Origin: Halomonas denitrificans
GTDB lineage: Bacteria; Pseudomonadota; Gammaproteobacteria; Pseudomonadales; Halomonadaceae
Reading direction: 5' to 3'
DNA: 64,000 nt
Assembly (NCBI RefSeq): GCF_003056305.1
Contig: NZ_PYVX01000001.1
Span: 1,178,001 to 1,242,000, forward strand
Each line of letters begins with the position of its first letter. Within the stretch, counting starts at the first letter, position 1. The position numbers and the translations under genes are program-made. Under the pieces are notes generated by a model, which had not been told where the DNA came from, made no database searches, and saw only the letters and a program-made list of their open reading frames with translations. This document shows, in pieces, positions 16,867 to 25,415 of this stretch.

Positions 16867-17874
16867 ATGAGACCACGACGCCTCGCCACCGCCGTCACGA
16901 CCGCAATCACGAGCGCCCTGCTCGCGATCGCGCTCCTCGGTGCCCCTGTGGCCCTCGCCGCCGAGGAGGCGGACACGGCCGCGTCCGACGTGGCGGCGCT
17001 CGTCACAACGACGCCCGATGCGCCGAGGCGCCCGACCATCGGCCTGGCGCTGGGCTCGGGCGGGGCCAACGGCCTGGCGCACATCGCCATCCTCCAGGTC
17101 TTCGACGACCTGGGGATCGTGCCCGACCGCATCGCCGGCACCAGCATCGGCGCGGTGATCGGCGGGCTCTATGCGGCGGGCCTCTCCGCCGAGGAGATCC
17201 ACGACATCTTCGACGACGTGGCCGGCTCACCGCTGGATGCCGTCTCCGGCCTGGCCGAATCGGACCTGAAGCTGAGGCAGCTGCTGCCGTTCCGGCGCGA
17301 GGAGGCCGGGCTGCTCGATTCGAGGGGCTTCCTGCGCTTTCTCGCCAGCCACACCGAGGTGCGCGCCTTCAAGGGGCTGCGTATCCCGCTCGAGATAGTG
17401 GCCACCGACTACTGGACGGCGGACAGCGTGGTCCTCGACGCGGGTCCGCTGTTCCCGGCCATCGGCGCCAGCATGGCGGTGCCGGGGCTCTTCGTGCCCG
17501 TTCGCCACGGCGAGCGGCTGCTGATCGATGGTGGCACCACGAACCCCCTGCCCTTCGACCTGCTCGAGGGCGAGGTCGACCTGATCATCGCGGTGGACGT
17601 CTCCGGCGACCAGCCGTCGGACGAGGGCGAGGAGATCGGCCTGACCGACATGCTGTTCAACAGCTTCAAGATCACCCAGAAGGCGATCATCCGGCAGTCC
17701 CTGCGCTACCACCCCCCCGACCTCTACCTGCGCCCGGAGACCCGGGGCGTGCGCCTGCTGCACTTCCATCGCCTCGACGAGATCCTGCGCCAGACCGCCC
17801 CCGACGCCGAGCGTCTGCGCGCGTGGCTCGAGAGCCGTCAGGCGATGCCGACCGGGGCGGCCCCGCCCCCCTAG
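16867..17874 (+). CDS. patatin-like phospholipase, exported
   Basis: 335 residues. Signal peptide through residue ~32 (LLGAPVALAAEE). Catalytic dyad: nucleophile in GTSIGAV and Asp in DGGTTNPLP; oxyanion hole GLALGSGGANGLAHI (GxGGxxG variant, RSSA-like). No C-terminal beta-barrel as in PlpD. Acyl-ester hydrolase acting outside the inner membrane. Starts two bases after the flavoprotein gene, so it may be cotranscribed. Confidence 0.88.
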   Translation: MRPRRLATAVTTAITSALLAIALLGAPVALAAEEADTAASDVAALVTTTPDAPRRPTIGLALGSGGANGLAHIAILQVFDDLGIVPDRIAGTSIGAVIGGLYAAGLSAEEIHDIFDDVAGSPLDAVSGLAESDLKLRQLLPFRREEAGLLDSRGFLRFLASHTEVRAFKGLRIPLEIVATDYWTADSVVLDAGPLFPAIGASMAVPGLFVPVRHGERLLIDGGTTNPLPFDLLEGEVDLIIAVDVSGDQPSDEGEEIGLTDMLFNSFKITQKAIIRQSLRYHPPDLYLRPETRGVRLLHFHRLDEILRQTAPDAERLRAWLESRQAMPTGAAPPP

Positions 17875-17883
17875 GAGCGCCCC

Positions 17884-18825
17884 ATGGCCTCGCCGCTTCC
17901 CCCGCCACGCCTGCTGTCCCGCCGGCGCCTGCTGGGCGGCCTGCTCGCCGCGGCGGCGGCCTCGACCCTGCCCGCCGCCACCCTCGCCCGATCGACCACG
18001 CCGCTGACCCGCACGCTGCCCGGCACCGACGTGGCCCTGCCCCGGGTCGGCCTCGGCAGCTGGATCACCTTCAATGTCGGCGACGACCCGCGGCTGCTCG
18101 AGGCGTGCACGGCGGTGATGGCGGCCTTCTTCGCCGCGGGCGGGCGCCTGATCGACTCCTCGCCGATGTACGGCACCTCCCAGGCGACGATCGGCCACGC
18201 CCTGGGGCGGCTCGAGGCCCTCGATCGCGTCTATGCCGCCGACAAGGTCTGGACCTCGCGGCGCGACGAGGGGCCGACGCAGATCGAGGCCTCCCGACGG
18301 GCCTGGGGCGTGCCGCGCTTCGACCTGCTGCAGGTCCACAACCTGCGGGGCTGGGAGGGCCACCTCGAGACCCTGCAGGCGATGAAGGCGGCCGGCGAGG
18401 TGCGCCACCTCGGCATCACCACCTCCCACGGGCGGCGCCATGACGAGATGGAGCACATCATGCGCCGCGCCGAGTTAGACAGCGTCCAGCTCACCTACAA
18501 CATCGTCGACCGCGAGGCCGAGCAACGCCTGCTGCCGCTGGCCCGGGAGCGCGGCATCGGCGTGATCGCCAACCGTCCCTTCCAGCGCAAGCGCCTGATC
18601 CGGCGCCTGGCGGGCCAGCCGCTGCCGCCCTGGGCCGCCGAGATCGGCGCCGCGACCTGGGCGCAGTTCATCCTCAAGTTCATCATCTCCCACCCGGCGA
18701 TCACCTGCGCCATCCCCGCCACCACCCAGGTCGAGCACGTGCGCGAGAACCTCGCCGCCGCCCGCGAGCCGCTGCCCGACGAGGCCATGCGCCGGCGCAT
18801 GGCCGAATACGTGCGGGGGCTCTAG
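17884..18825 (+). CDS. aldo/keto reductase family protein with Tat signal
   Basis: 313 residues. Twin-arginine leader LSRRRLLGGLLAAAAASTLP indicates folded export to the periplasm. AKR fold: VGLGSW, tetrad-like Asp and Tyr in LIDSSPMYG, Lys in AADKVWT, His in LLQVHNL, then SVQLTYNIVD and GVIANRPFQRKRL. Periplasmic AKRs are rare and may use another cofactor, since NADPH is cytoplasmic. AGGAG lies 6 nt before the ATG. Confidence 0.87.
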   Translation: MASPLPPPRLLSRRRLLGGLLAAAAASTLPAATLARSTTPLTRTLPGTDVALPRVGLGSWITFNVGDDPRLLEACTAVMAAFFAAGGRLIDSSPMYGTSQATIGHALGRLEALDRVYAADKVWTSRRDEGPTQIEASRRAWGVPRFDLLQVHNLRGWEGHLETLQAMKAAGEVRHLGITTSHGRRHDEMEHIMRRAELDSVQLTYNIVDREAEQRLLPLARERGIGVIANRPFQRKRLIRRLAGQPLPPWAAEIGAATWAQFILKFIISHPAITCAIPATTQVEHVRENLAAAREPLPDEAMRRRMAEYVRGL

Positions 18826-18828
18826 GCG

Positions 18829-19512
18829 GTGGGCGCCGGCGCCTGGTGGACCTATCGCCCCGATGACCTGCTGATGGTCTCGCCGCGGGTCTACGCGCGG
18901 CTGTTCGAACTGCACAACCAGGCGCTGTGGCCCGCCCAGCCGCTCGCCCTGGCGCTGGGCGGCCTGGCGCTGATCGTGCTGCTGCGCCCCGGCCCGCGAC
19001 GCACCCGCCTGCTCCTCATGCTACTGGCGCTCGCCTGGGCCTTCGTGGCCTGGACCTTCCTGTGGCAGCGCTACGCCCCCCTCCAGAGAGGCATCGCCCC
19101 GGTCGCCGCGCTGTTCGGCCTCCAGGCGCTGCTGCTGGCGGGCCTGGGCCTTCTCCGCACGGGGCTCCACCTGCCGCGACGGTGGAGCGTGCGGCGCGGC
19201 ATCGGCATCGGACTCTTCGCCTACGCCCTGGTCCTGCATCCGCTGCTCGCCCCGGCGACGGGGCGCGGCCTCGCGGGCGCCGAGCTCCTCGGCCTTACCC
19301 CCGACCCGCTCGCCATCGCCACCCTGGGTGTGATGGCCATGGCCGAACCGGCGCGGCGCGCCTGGGCGCTGCTGGCCCTGCCCGCCCTCTGGTGCCTGCT
19401 GAGCGGGCTCACCCTGACCCTGCTCGGCGCGCCCGGCGCCTGGCTGCCCCCGCTGGCCGTCGCCATGGCGCTGACGGCGCGGTGGTGGCCGACGCCGGCC
19501 GCGCTGCGTTGA
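18829..19512 (+). CDS. DUF6064-like integral membrane protein
   Basis: 227 residues from a GTG four bases after the previous stop. N-terminal WWTYRPDDLLMVSPRVYARLFELHNQALWP matches the DUF6064 signature as I remember it, followed by about six hydrophobic segments (for example LALALGGLALIVLL and LLLMLLALAWAFVAW). Function unknown; apparently in one transcription unit with the aldo/keto reductase. Confidence 0.8.
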   Translation: MGAGAWWTYRPDDLLMVSPRVYARLFELHNQALWPAQPLALALGGLALIVLLRPGPRRTRLLLMLLALAWAFVAWTFLWQRYAPLQRGIAPVAALFGLQALLLAGLGLLRTGLHLPRRWSVRRGIGIGLFAYALVLHPLLAPATGRGLAGAELLGLTPDPLAIATLGVMAMAEPARRAWALLALPALWCLLSGLTLTLLGAPGAWLPPLAVAMALTARWWPTPAALR

Positions 19513-19595
19513 CTCGCCCCGGCCGGACGCCGGGGCGGGGCTGTTAAGCTGTTACTCATCTTATGGTTTCGCTTCGACGATCAGGAGTTATCGCC

Positions 19596-21002
19596 ATGTC
19601 CAGGTTCCGCCTGCTGATCGCCCTGCTGCCGCTGGCCCTGCTCCAGGCCTGCGGCCCGGACGGGGCCTCGGTCGCCACCCTCGAGCCGCCCGTCCCCGGC
19701 GAGACGCTCCGGGTGGCCACCCGCAACGCCGCCACCACCTACTACCTCGACCGCCGCCAGGCCCCCGCCGGCCCCGAACACGACCTGGTCGCGGGCTTCG
19801 CCGAGGCCAACGACTGGGAGGTCGAGTGGGTGACCCTGGGCTCCACCGCCGAGGTGCTTGCGGCCCTGGAAGAGGGCGATGTCGACCTGGCCGCCGCCGG
19901 CCTGACCCACCTGCCCTCCCGAGACGAACGCTTCCGCCAGGGGCCGAGCCACACCGACGTCGTCGAGCAGCTGGTCTGCCATCGCGAGCGGCGCCCGATG
20001 CCCCGCGAGGTGGAGGAGATGGCCGACGTCGAAATCCGCGTCACAGCGGACTCCAGTTACGCGGAACGCCTCGAGAGCCTGGCCAACGCTCACACCGGCA
20101 TCGCCTACGCCGAGGATCCGCGCACCACCGAGATGCTGCTCGCCGCAGTGGCAAAGCGCGAGGTCGACTGCACCCTGGCCGACTCCAACATCGTGCAGGT
20201 GGTGCGCCGCCACTTCCCGCATCTGGAGGTCGCCCTGAACCTGACCCGCGGCGACCGGCTGGGCTGGTACCTGCCCGCCGGGCACGGCGCCCTCGCCGAG
20301 CGGGCCAGGGAGTGGATGGCGAGCCCCGAGGGCGAGGCTCGCCTCGAGACGATGCAGCACCGCTACTACGACTACATCGGCGATTTCGACTTCGTCGACC
20401 TGCGGGCCCTGAACCGGCGCATCGAGGAGCGCCTGCCGCCGCTGCTGTCGCACTTCCTCGCCGCGTCCGAGGAGACCGGCATGCCCGCCGACCTGCTCGC
20501 CGCCCTGGCCTACCAGGAGTCGCACTGGGACCCCCGCGCCGTCTCCCCCACCGGCGTGCGTGGCATCATGATGCTGACCCGGAACACCGCCGAGTCGCTC
20601 GGCGTCGCCAATCGCCTGGACCCGGCCGAGGCCATCGACGGCGGCGCCCGCTACCTGGCCGACCGGCACGATCGGCTGCCCGACACCATCCCCGAGCCGG
20701 ACCGCACCTACCTGGCCCTGGCCAGCTACAACATCGGCCGCGGCCACCTGCTGGACGCCCGGCAGCTGGCCCGCGAGCTCGGCAAGAACCCGGACTCCTG
20801 GGCCGACATGCGGGAGGTGCTGCCGCTCAAGGCCGACAAGCGCTACTACCCCCAGACCCGCTACGGCTATGCCCGGGGTTACGAGCCGGTGCACTACGTG
20901 CAGCGGATCCGCAACTACCTGGACGTGATCAGCGCCGCGGTGGAGTGGCTCCCCCTGGAGTCCGGGGATGCCGGGGACGAGCGCGTCGCCCGGCAAGGCT
21001 AG
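19596..21002 (+). CDS. mltF: membrane-bound lytic murein transglycosylase F
   Basis: 468 residues; the ATG at 19596 follows AGGAG, whereas the ATG at 19563 has none. Lipobox ALLQACGPD anchors it in the outer membrane. Residues ~40-270 form a periplasmic solute-binding-type (SBP_bac_3) domain (LRVATRNAATTYYL, DVDLAAAGLTHLPSR); residues ~290-440 are the SLT domain with the catalytic Glu in LAYQESHWDP, then GVRGIMMLTRNTA and SYNIGRGHL. It cleaves peptidoglycan forming 1,6-anhydromuropeptides. Confidence 0.94.
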   Translation: MSRFRLLIALLPLALLQACGPDGASVATLEPPVPGETLRVATRNAATTYYLDRRQAPAGPEHDLVAGFAEANDWEVEWVTLGSTAEVLAALEEGDVDLAAAGLTHLPSRDERFRQGPSHTDVVEQLVCHRERRPMPREVEEMADVEIRVTADSSYAERLESLANAHTGIAYAEDPRTTEMLLAAVAKREVDCTLADSNIVQVVRRHFPHLEVALNLTRGDRLGWYLPAGHGALAERAREWMASPEGEARLETMQHRYYDYIGDFDFVDLRALNRRIEERLPPLLSHFLAASEETGMPADLLAALAYQESHWDPRAVSPTGVRGIMMLTRNTAESLGVANRLDPAEAIDGGARYLADRHDRLPDTIPEPDRTYLALASYNIGRGHLLDARQLARELGKNPDSWADMREVLPLKADKRYYPQTRYGYARGYEPVHYVQRIRNYLDVISAAVEWLPLESGDAGDERVARQG

Positions 21003-21013
21003 GCCCTCCCCGC

Positions 21014-21628
21014 TCAGGCCGTTGCGGGGGTCCCCACGGCGAGGTGCACGGCGATGACCGCCATCATCACGCCGATGGTGCCGTCGATCGCCCGCCAGGC
21101 CAGCGGCCGGGAGAGCCAGGGCGAGAGCGCCGCGCCGCCCCAGGCCAGCAGGCTGAACCACAGCACTGAGGCGGTGACCGCCCCGGCCACGAAGGTGGCG
21201 GCGCTCTGCTGCTGGGCGCCGATGGAGGGGATCAGCAGCAGGGTATCCAGGTAGACCTGGGGATTGAGCAGGGTGACCGCGAGGGTGGCGAGCAGCACGC
21301 GCCTCGGGCTGCGCTCGCCCGCCCCGTCGACGGAGAGCCCCTCTCGCCCGCTGGCGGCGCGAAAAAAGCCCTGGGCCGCCAGCCAGGCGAGGAAGACCAC
21401 GCCCAGCCAACGAAGCGCCTCCAGCGCGCTCGGCATGCTCAACAGCACCGCACTGACGCCGAACATCCCGGCCAGCAGCAGCAGCGTATCGGTGCTCATG
21501 CAGAGCCCCGCCGACCACCAGTGGTGCTCGCGGCGCACGGCCACCCCCAGCACATAGGCGTTCTGCGCGCCGATGGCGACGATGATGCCGCCGCATACCA
21601 AAAGCCCCGTGAGATAGCTCTCCAACAT
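21014..21628 (-). CDS. argO: LysE/ArgO-type amino-acid exporter
   Basis: 204 residues, six predicted TM segments; family blocks MLESYLTGLLVCGGIIVAIGAQNAYVLG, HHWWSAGLC and LLNPQVYLDTLLLIP. The ATG at 21628 follows an AGGAGGGGGG tract. It would export L-arginine or lysine. Divergent from the argP-type regulator, the classical argP-argO/lysG-lysE arrangement, so it is likely induced by basic amino acids via ArgP. A paralogue lies at 23160-23792. Confidence 0.9.
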   Translation of the reverse strand: MLESYLTGLLVCGGIIVAIGAQNAYVLGVAVRREHHWWSAGLCMSTDTLLLLAGMFGVSAVLLSMPSALEALRWLGVVFLAWLAAQGFFRAASGREGLSVDGAGERSPRRVLLATLAVTLLNPQVYLDTLLLIPSIGAQQQSAATFVAGAVTASVLWFSLLAWGGAALSPWLSRPLAWRAIDGTIGVMMAVIAVHLAVGTPATA

Positions 21629-21679
21629 CGCCTGCCCCCCCTCCTGATTCGTCGAGAGAGGCCAGCATAGCGACGCCCT

Positions 21680-21709
21680 GATATGCTGAAAAATCATCCT
21701 GCTAATATC
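21680..21709. promoter_or_regulatory. candidate ArgP operator between argO and argP
   Basis: An AT-rich imperfect dyad, GATAT at 21680-21684 facing AATATC at 21704-21709, lies in an otherwise GC-rich 124-bp divergent intergenic region. Its position and LysR-type symmetry fit a binding site for the adjacent ArgP. Binding is inferred only. Confidence 0.45.
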
Positions 21710-21752
21710 ACATCAGTTTTACTTATACCGAACGCCTGCCGAAGGAGGCCCC

Positions 21753-22622
21753 ATGCTGGACTACAAGCTGCTCCAGGCGCTGGCCACGGTGATCGAGTGC
21801 GGCGGCTTCGAGCGCGCCGGCGAGCAGCTGGGGCTCTCCCAGTCGGCCATCTCCCAGCGCATCAAGGCGCTGGAGGTCCGCCTGGGCCAGCCGGTGCTGA
21901 TCCGCCACCCCCGGCTCGCCCCCACCCCCGCGGGCCAGCGGCTGCTCAACCATGTCCAGCAGGTACAGCTGCTGGAGCGCGACCTGCGCACCACGCTGCC
22001 GACCCTGGAGGAGGCCGCGCCGCGCCTGCGCATCGCCCTCAATGCCGACAGCCTGGCCACCTGGTGGGCCGAGGCCGTGGGCGACTTCTGCCGGGCCAGG
22101 GGCCTGCTGCTGGACCTGGTGATCGAGGACCAGGACGTGGGGCTCAAGCGGCTGCGCGACGGCGAGGTGGCGGCCTGCCTGTGCGCCAGCGACCGCCCCA
22201 TCGCCGGGGCGCGCTGCGTGCCGCTGGGCACCATGGTCTACCACCCCTACGCCACCCCGGCCTACATCGCCCGCCACTTCCCGGACGGGCCGACGTCCGA
22301 GGCCTTCCAGCGCGCCCCGGCCATCGTCTACGGCCCCCATGACCAGCTGCAGCACCGCTTCCTGGCGAGCTGCGGCTACCACGGCCGCTTTCCCTACCAC
22401 CTCTGCCCCTCGTCGGAGGGGTTCGTGGGCCTGACGCTCGCCGGCATGGGCTACGGCATGATGCCGCGCATGCAGGTGACGTCGCTGGTGGCCGAGGGCC
22501 GGCTGGCCAGCCTGGCGCCGGAGCAGGCGCTCTCCGTGCCGCTCTACTGGCACTTCTGGCGCCACAGCGGCGAGGTGCTGGAGCAGCTGACCGATGTGCT
22601 GAGCAGGGTTCGACTGGAGTGA
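21753..22622 (+). CDS. argP: LysR-family regulator ArgP
   Basis: 289 residues. N-terminal winged HTH with the ArgP-type sequence MLDYKLLQALATVIECGGFERA, LSQSAISQRIKALE; effector domain with RIALNADSLATWW, the ArgP block lining the basic amino-acid pocket. In E. coli ArgP activates argO with arginine and is trapped by lysine. Here it is divergent from an exporter of the same family, which supports the assignment. Confidence 0.92.
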   Translation: MLDYKLLQALATVIECGGFERAGEQLGLSQSAISQRIKALEVRLGQPVLIRHPRLAPTPAGQRLLNHVQQVQLLERDLRTTLPTLEEAAPRLRIALNADSLATWWAEAVGDFCRARGLLLDLVIEDQDVGLKRLRDGEVAACLCASDRPIAGARCVPLGTMVYHPYATPAYIARHFPDGPTSEAFQRAPAIVYGPHDQLQHRFLASCGYHGRFPYHLCPSSEGFVGLTLAGMGYGMMPRMQVTSLVAEGRLASLAPEQALSVPLYWHFWRHSGEVLEQLTDVLSRVRLE

Positions 22623-22783
22623 GTACCGGCTCGGGTACGCCCGAGGCGCCGAAGCGCCCATCGCCCCGTGGGGCGCGATGGCCCCGCGGGCGAAAGCCTG
22701 TATGATGGCCGGGCAACACCTTTTACCCGCAGGGAGCAGCAGACACGATCGAGCATTCTTTCCAGCCAGCACGGGAGGTTCAC

Positions 22784-23095
22784 ATGAAGGTCTACAAACC
22801 TGAATGGCAGTGCACGTTTAGCGTCAACGAAGGCATGGAAGAATCCGCCAGCTGGAAACAGCGAATGGCCTGGCGCTTGAGGGCCTTCGCCGATCGGCTG
22901 GACGGCGGTGGTAGAACGCTGAAGATTGACTGCAACGTGACCCCCGAAGTGAGCCGCGAGGAGGTCGACACCTGCCTGGAGAAGGGCTTCGCCCTGACCC
23001 AGGGCCTGCTTCTCCAGCTCGCCCACCAGGCCGCCTGCGAGAACGTGATGCGCGATGCCAAGGCGGAACTCTTCGAGCAGCAGCCTCAACGCTGA
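22784..23095 (+). CDS. small protein of unknown function
   Basis: 103 residues, ATG with GGGAGG 6 nt upstream. Soluble; Trp-rich N-terminus (KPEWQCTFSV, SASWKQRMAWRLRAFADRLDGG) and a helical acidic C-terminus. No known domain recognised. A TATGAT hexamer near 22700 could be its -10. Ends in a strong terminator. Base composition is slightly lower in GC than its neighbours. It looks real because of the clean SD, promoter-like region and own terminator. Confidence 0.65.
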   Translation: MKVYKPEWQCTFSVNEGMEESASWKQRMAWRLRAFADRLDGGGRTLKIDCNVTPEVSREEVDTCLEKGFALTQGLLLQLAHQAACENVMRDAKAELFEQQPQR

Positions 23096-23123
23096 GGCCA
23101 TGAGCACGAGACGGTGCTCACCG

Positions 23124-23156
23124 CACCCCATTCGGCCCCGCCGGATGGGGTGTTTT
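23124..23156 (+). terminator. intrinsic terminator of the small unknown gene
   Basis: 12-bp stem (23124-23135 with 23141-23152, one wobble pair) with a CCCCG loop and then TTTT on the plus strand. It separates the small gene from the convergent exporter gene. Confidence 0.85.
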
Positions 23157-23159
23157 GCG

Positions 23160-23792
23160 TCAGGGCGGCGGCCACGCCACCTCGAACAGCCGCGACTCGC
23201 GAACCAGGTGCACGACGATGGCCAGCATCATCAGGCCGGTGGCGATCTCGATGGCGCGCCAAGCCGCCGGGCGCGACAGCCAGCCGGAGAGCCGGGCGCC
23301 GCCCCACGCCAGCATCGCGAACCAGGCCACCGACGCGGTCGCCGCCCCCAGCATGAAGATGGCCGCGCTCCTGAGCTGGATGCCCACCGAGGGAATGACC
23401 AGCAGGGTCTCGAGGTAGACCTGGGGATTGAGCAGCGTGACCGCCGCCGTCGCCAGCAGCACCTGGCGGCGGCTGCGCAGCCGGCCCCGGGCCGAGACCA
23501 GCCGGTCGTTGCCGCTGATCGCTCGCCCCAGGGCCTGGGCGCCGAGCACGACGAGAAACGCCACCCCCAGCCAGCGCATCACCTCCATGGTCACCGGCAG
23601 GGTCACCAACAGGGCGCTGATCCCGAACATCCCGGCCGCGAGCAGCAGCACGTCGCTGCCGATGCACAGCCCCGCCGACCACCAGTGGTGCTGGCGTCGA
23701 ATCGCCTGGCCGAGCAGGTAGGCGTTCTGGGCACCGATGGAGGCGACGAGGCCACCGTTCAGCGCCACTCCCGTGAGGTAGCTCTCGAGCAT
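23160..23792 (-). CDS. second LysE/ArgO-type exporter
   Basis: 210 residues from the ATG at 23792 (MLESYLTGVALNGGLVASIGAQNAYLLG). It shares with the copy at 21014-21628 the N-terminus, HHWWSAGLC and LLNPQVYLETLLVIPS, so it is a paralogue. It has six TM segments, with a charged loop (RGRLRSRRQ) in place of the other copy's. Substrate probably a basic or other amino acid; no private regulator is adjacent. Confidence 0.88.
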   Translation of the reverse strand: MLESYLTGVALNGGLVASIGAQNAYLLGQAIRRQHHWWSAGLCIGSDVLLLAAGMFGISALLVTLPVTMEVMRWLGVAFLVVLGAQALGRAISGNDRLVSARGRLRSRRQVLLATAAVTLLNPQVYLETLLVIPSVGIQLRSAAIFMLGAATASVAWFAMLAWGGARLSGWLSRPAAWRAIEIATGLMMLAIVVHLVRESRLFEVAWPPP

Positions 23793-23966
23793 GGGGTCGC
23801 TTTCCGTAGCGGGGTACACCACACCCGACGCGGGCGCAGCCTCCTCAGGCTAGTTGAGCCGGCCCTTTGCGCCAGGATTTACCTGACTTTCCCGTGCCGC
23901 ATCGTCCGCCGACGGTGGGTCACGCGATGCTATCCCAGCGCGATCGCGACGCGAGTCGCATACGGC

Positions 23967-24004
23967 TTGGCGCGCCCGGCGTTCTGAATTAGACTGGTCG
24001 TCTA
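23967..24004 (+). promoter_or_regulatory. promoter with overlapping TAGAC-N5-GTCTA operator
   Basis: -35 TTGGCG (23967-23972), 17-bp spacer, -10 TAGACT (23990-23995). A perfect inverted repeat TAGAC-TGGTC-GTCTA (23990-24004) covers the -10, the layout of a repressor site; the half-sites resemble operators of TetR-family electrophile sensors such as NemR. The ATG of the reductase is about 40 nt further on. Confidence 0.65.
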
Positions 24005-24042
24005 GTACGACACGTACCCCGCACACCGACAGGAGTCGCACG

Positions 24043-25041
24043 ATGCAGACCCGCTTCTTCACCATCTCCGATCACCCCCAGGGCACCCCGGCCCGCGAGC
24101 TCTTCGAGCTGCACGAGCAGGCGCTGCCCGACCTCGCCGAGGGCGAGGTGCGCATCCGCAACACCTGGCTGTCGGTGGACCCCTACATGCGCGGCCGCAT
24201 GGACGGCGTGACCACCTACATCGAGCCGTTCGAACTGGGTGCGCCCCTTGAGGGGGCAGCCATCGGCGAGGTGATCGAGTCCCGCGCGGCGGACTTCCCC
24301 GTGGGCACCAAGGTGCGCCACATGGGCGGCTGGCGTGACGTTGCCCAGCTGCCCGCCGGCGAGCTCGAGACTCTGCCCACCTTCGAGGTGCCGGAGCAGG
24401 CCTACCTGGGCGTGCTCGGCATGCCGGGCATGACCGCCTGGAGCGGCCTCAACCTGATCGCCGAGATGAAGGAAGGCGACAACGTGCTGGTCAGCGGCGC
24501 CGCCGGCGCGGTGGGCTCGCTCGCCGTGCAGCTGGCCAAGGCCAAGGGCGGCACCGTGGTCGGCATCGCCGGCTCCCAGGAGAAGCTCGACTGGCTCGAG
24601 GCGCACGGCGTCAAGGCCGTCGGCTACAAGGGCAAGGACGCCGCCCAGCTCACCGCGGCCCTCAACGAGGCCTGCCCCGAGGGCTTCGATGTCTACTACG
24701 AGAACGTCGGCGGCACCTGCCTCGAGGCGGCGCTGAACACCCTGCGGGTCGGCGCGCGCATCGCCGTGTGCGGCATGATCTCCCGCTACAACGCCGACGG
24801 GCCTAGCGCCGGCCCGGGCAACTTGGCGATGATCCTGATTCGCCGCGCCCGCATGCAGGGCTTCATCGTCTTCGATCACTGGGCGCACTACCCGCAGTTC
24901 CTCGAGGAGGTCGGCCCGCAGGTCGAGAAGGGCCAGATCGACTACGAGGAGACCGTCGAGGAGGGTCTCGAGCGCACCCCGGACGCCTTCCTCAAGCTGT
25001 TCGAGGGCGCCAACCGCGGCAAGATGCTGGTCAAACTCTGA
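24043..25041 (+). CDS. NADP-dependent MDR oxidoreductase (CurA-like)
   Basis: 332 residues, zinc-free medium-chain reductase of the leukotriene-B4 12-hydroxydehydrogenase/curcumin reductase type: SVDPYMRGRM, VSGAAGAVGSLAVQLAK (Rossmann), GIAGSQEKLDWL, YENVGG, CGMISRYN. It reduces activated C=C bonds of enones with NADPH, probably as detoxification, which suits the repressor-type operator over its promoter. ATG with AGGAG upstream. Confidence 0.9.
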   Translation: MQTRFFTISDHPQGTPARELFELHEQALPDLAEGEVRIRNTWLSVDPYMRGRMDGVTTYIEPFELGAPLEGAAIGEVIESRAADFPVGTKVRHMGGWRDVAQLPAGELETLPTFEVPEQAYLGVLGMPGMTAWSGLNLIAEMKEGDNVLVSGAAGAVGSLAVQLAKAKGGTVVGIAGSQEKLDWLEAHGVKAVGYKGKDAAQLTAALNEACPEGFDVYYENVGGTCLEAALNTLRVGARIAVCGMISRYNADGPSAGPGNLAMILIRRARMQGFIVFDHWAHYPQFLEEVGPQVEKGQIDYEETVEEGLERTPDAFLKLFEGANRGKMLVKL

Positions 25042-25078
25042 TCCGCACCGCCCGACATGAGCACGACGTGAGCTGAAA

Positions 25079-25112
25079 GGGGGCGCCGGCCGAGCCGGCG
25101 CCCCCGTTGCGT
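25079..25112 (+). terminator. intrinsic terminator after the MDR gene
   Basis: Perfect 12-bp GC stem (25079-25090 and 25094-25105) with CGA loop; only a weak T-run (GTTGCGTT) follows. Confidence 0.65.
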
Positions 25113-25169
25113 TGGCCCCTCCGGGCTGGAATCCTGGCGATACGCCCCACCCGCCCCGAGGAGACGGCC

Positions 25170-25385
25170 ATGAACGCCATCAACCCCGAGAAGCTCCACC
25201 ACAGCAAGTGGACCGCCGTCGCGCCTCGCCACAAGGAGAAGCACTTCCTGGTGACGAAACTGCTGCGCGACGAGGAGGAGACCGTGGTCGAGGTGATCCT
25301 CGAGGCGGTCTATACCCGCCGCGAGACCCTCCTGCCCTGGCAGGCCCTCAAGGACGACGCCACCTGGCGGGTGGGCTGGCGCTAG
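25170..25385 (+). CDS. TIGR02450-type Trp-rich small protein
   Basis: 71 residues from the ATG at 25170 (AGGAG upstream). Sequence KLHHSKWTAVAPRHKEKHFLVTKL ... LEAVYTRRETLLPWQALKDDATWRVGW matches the tryptophan-rich conserved family of unknown function. Cytoplasmic, basic N-terminal half. Monocistronic, convergent with the glutamate-synthase-like gene. Confidence 0.88.
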   Translation: MNAINPEKLHHSKWTAVAPRHKEKHFLVTKLLRDEEETVVEVILEAVYTRRETLLPWQALKDDATWRVGWR

Positions 25386-25415
25386 CCGCCGGCCCGGTCC
25401 CCGGTAACGCAAGAC

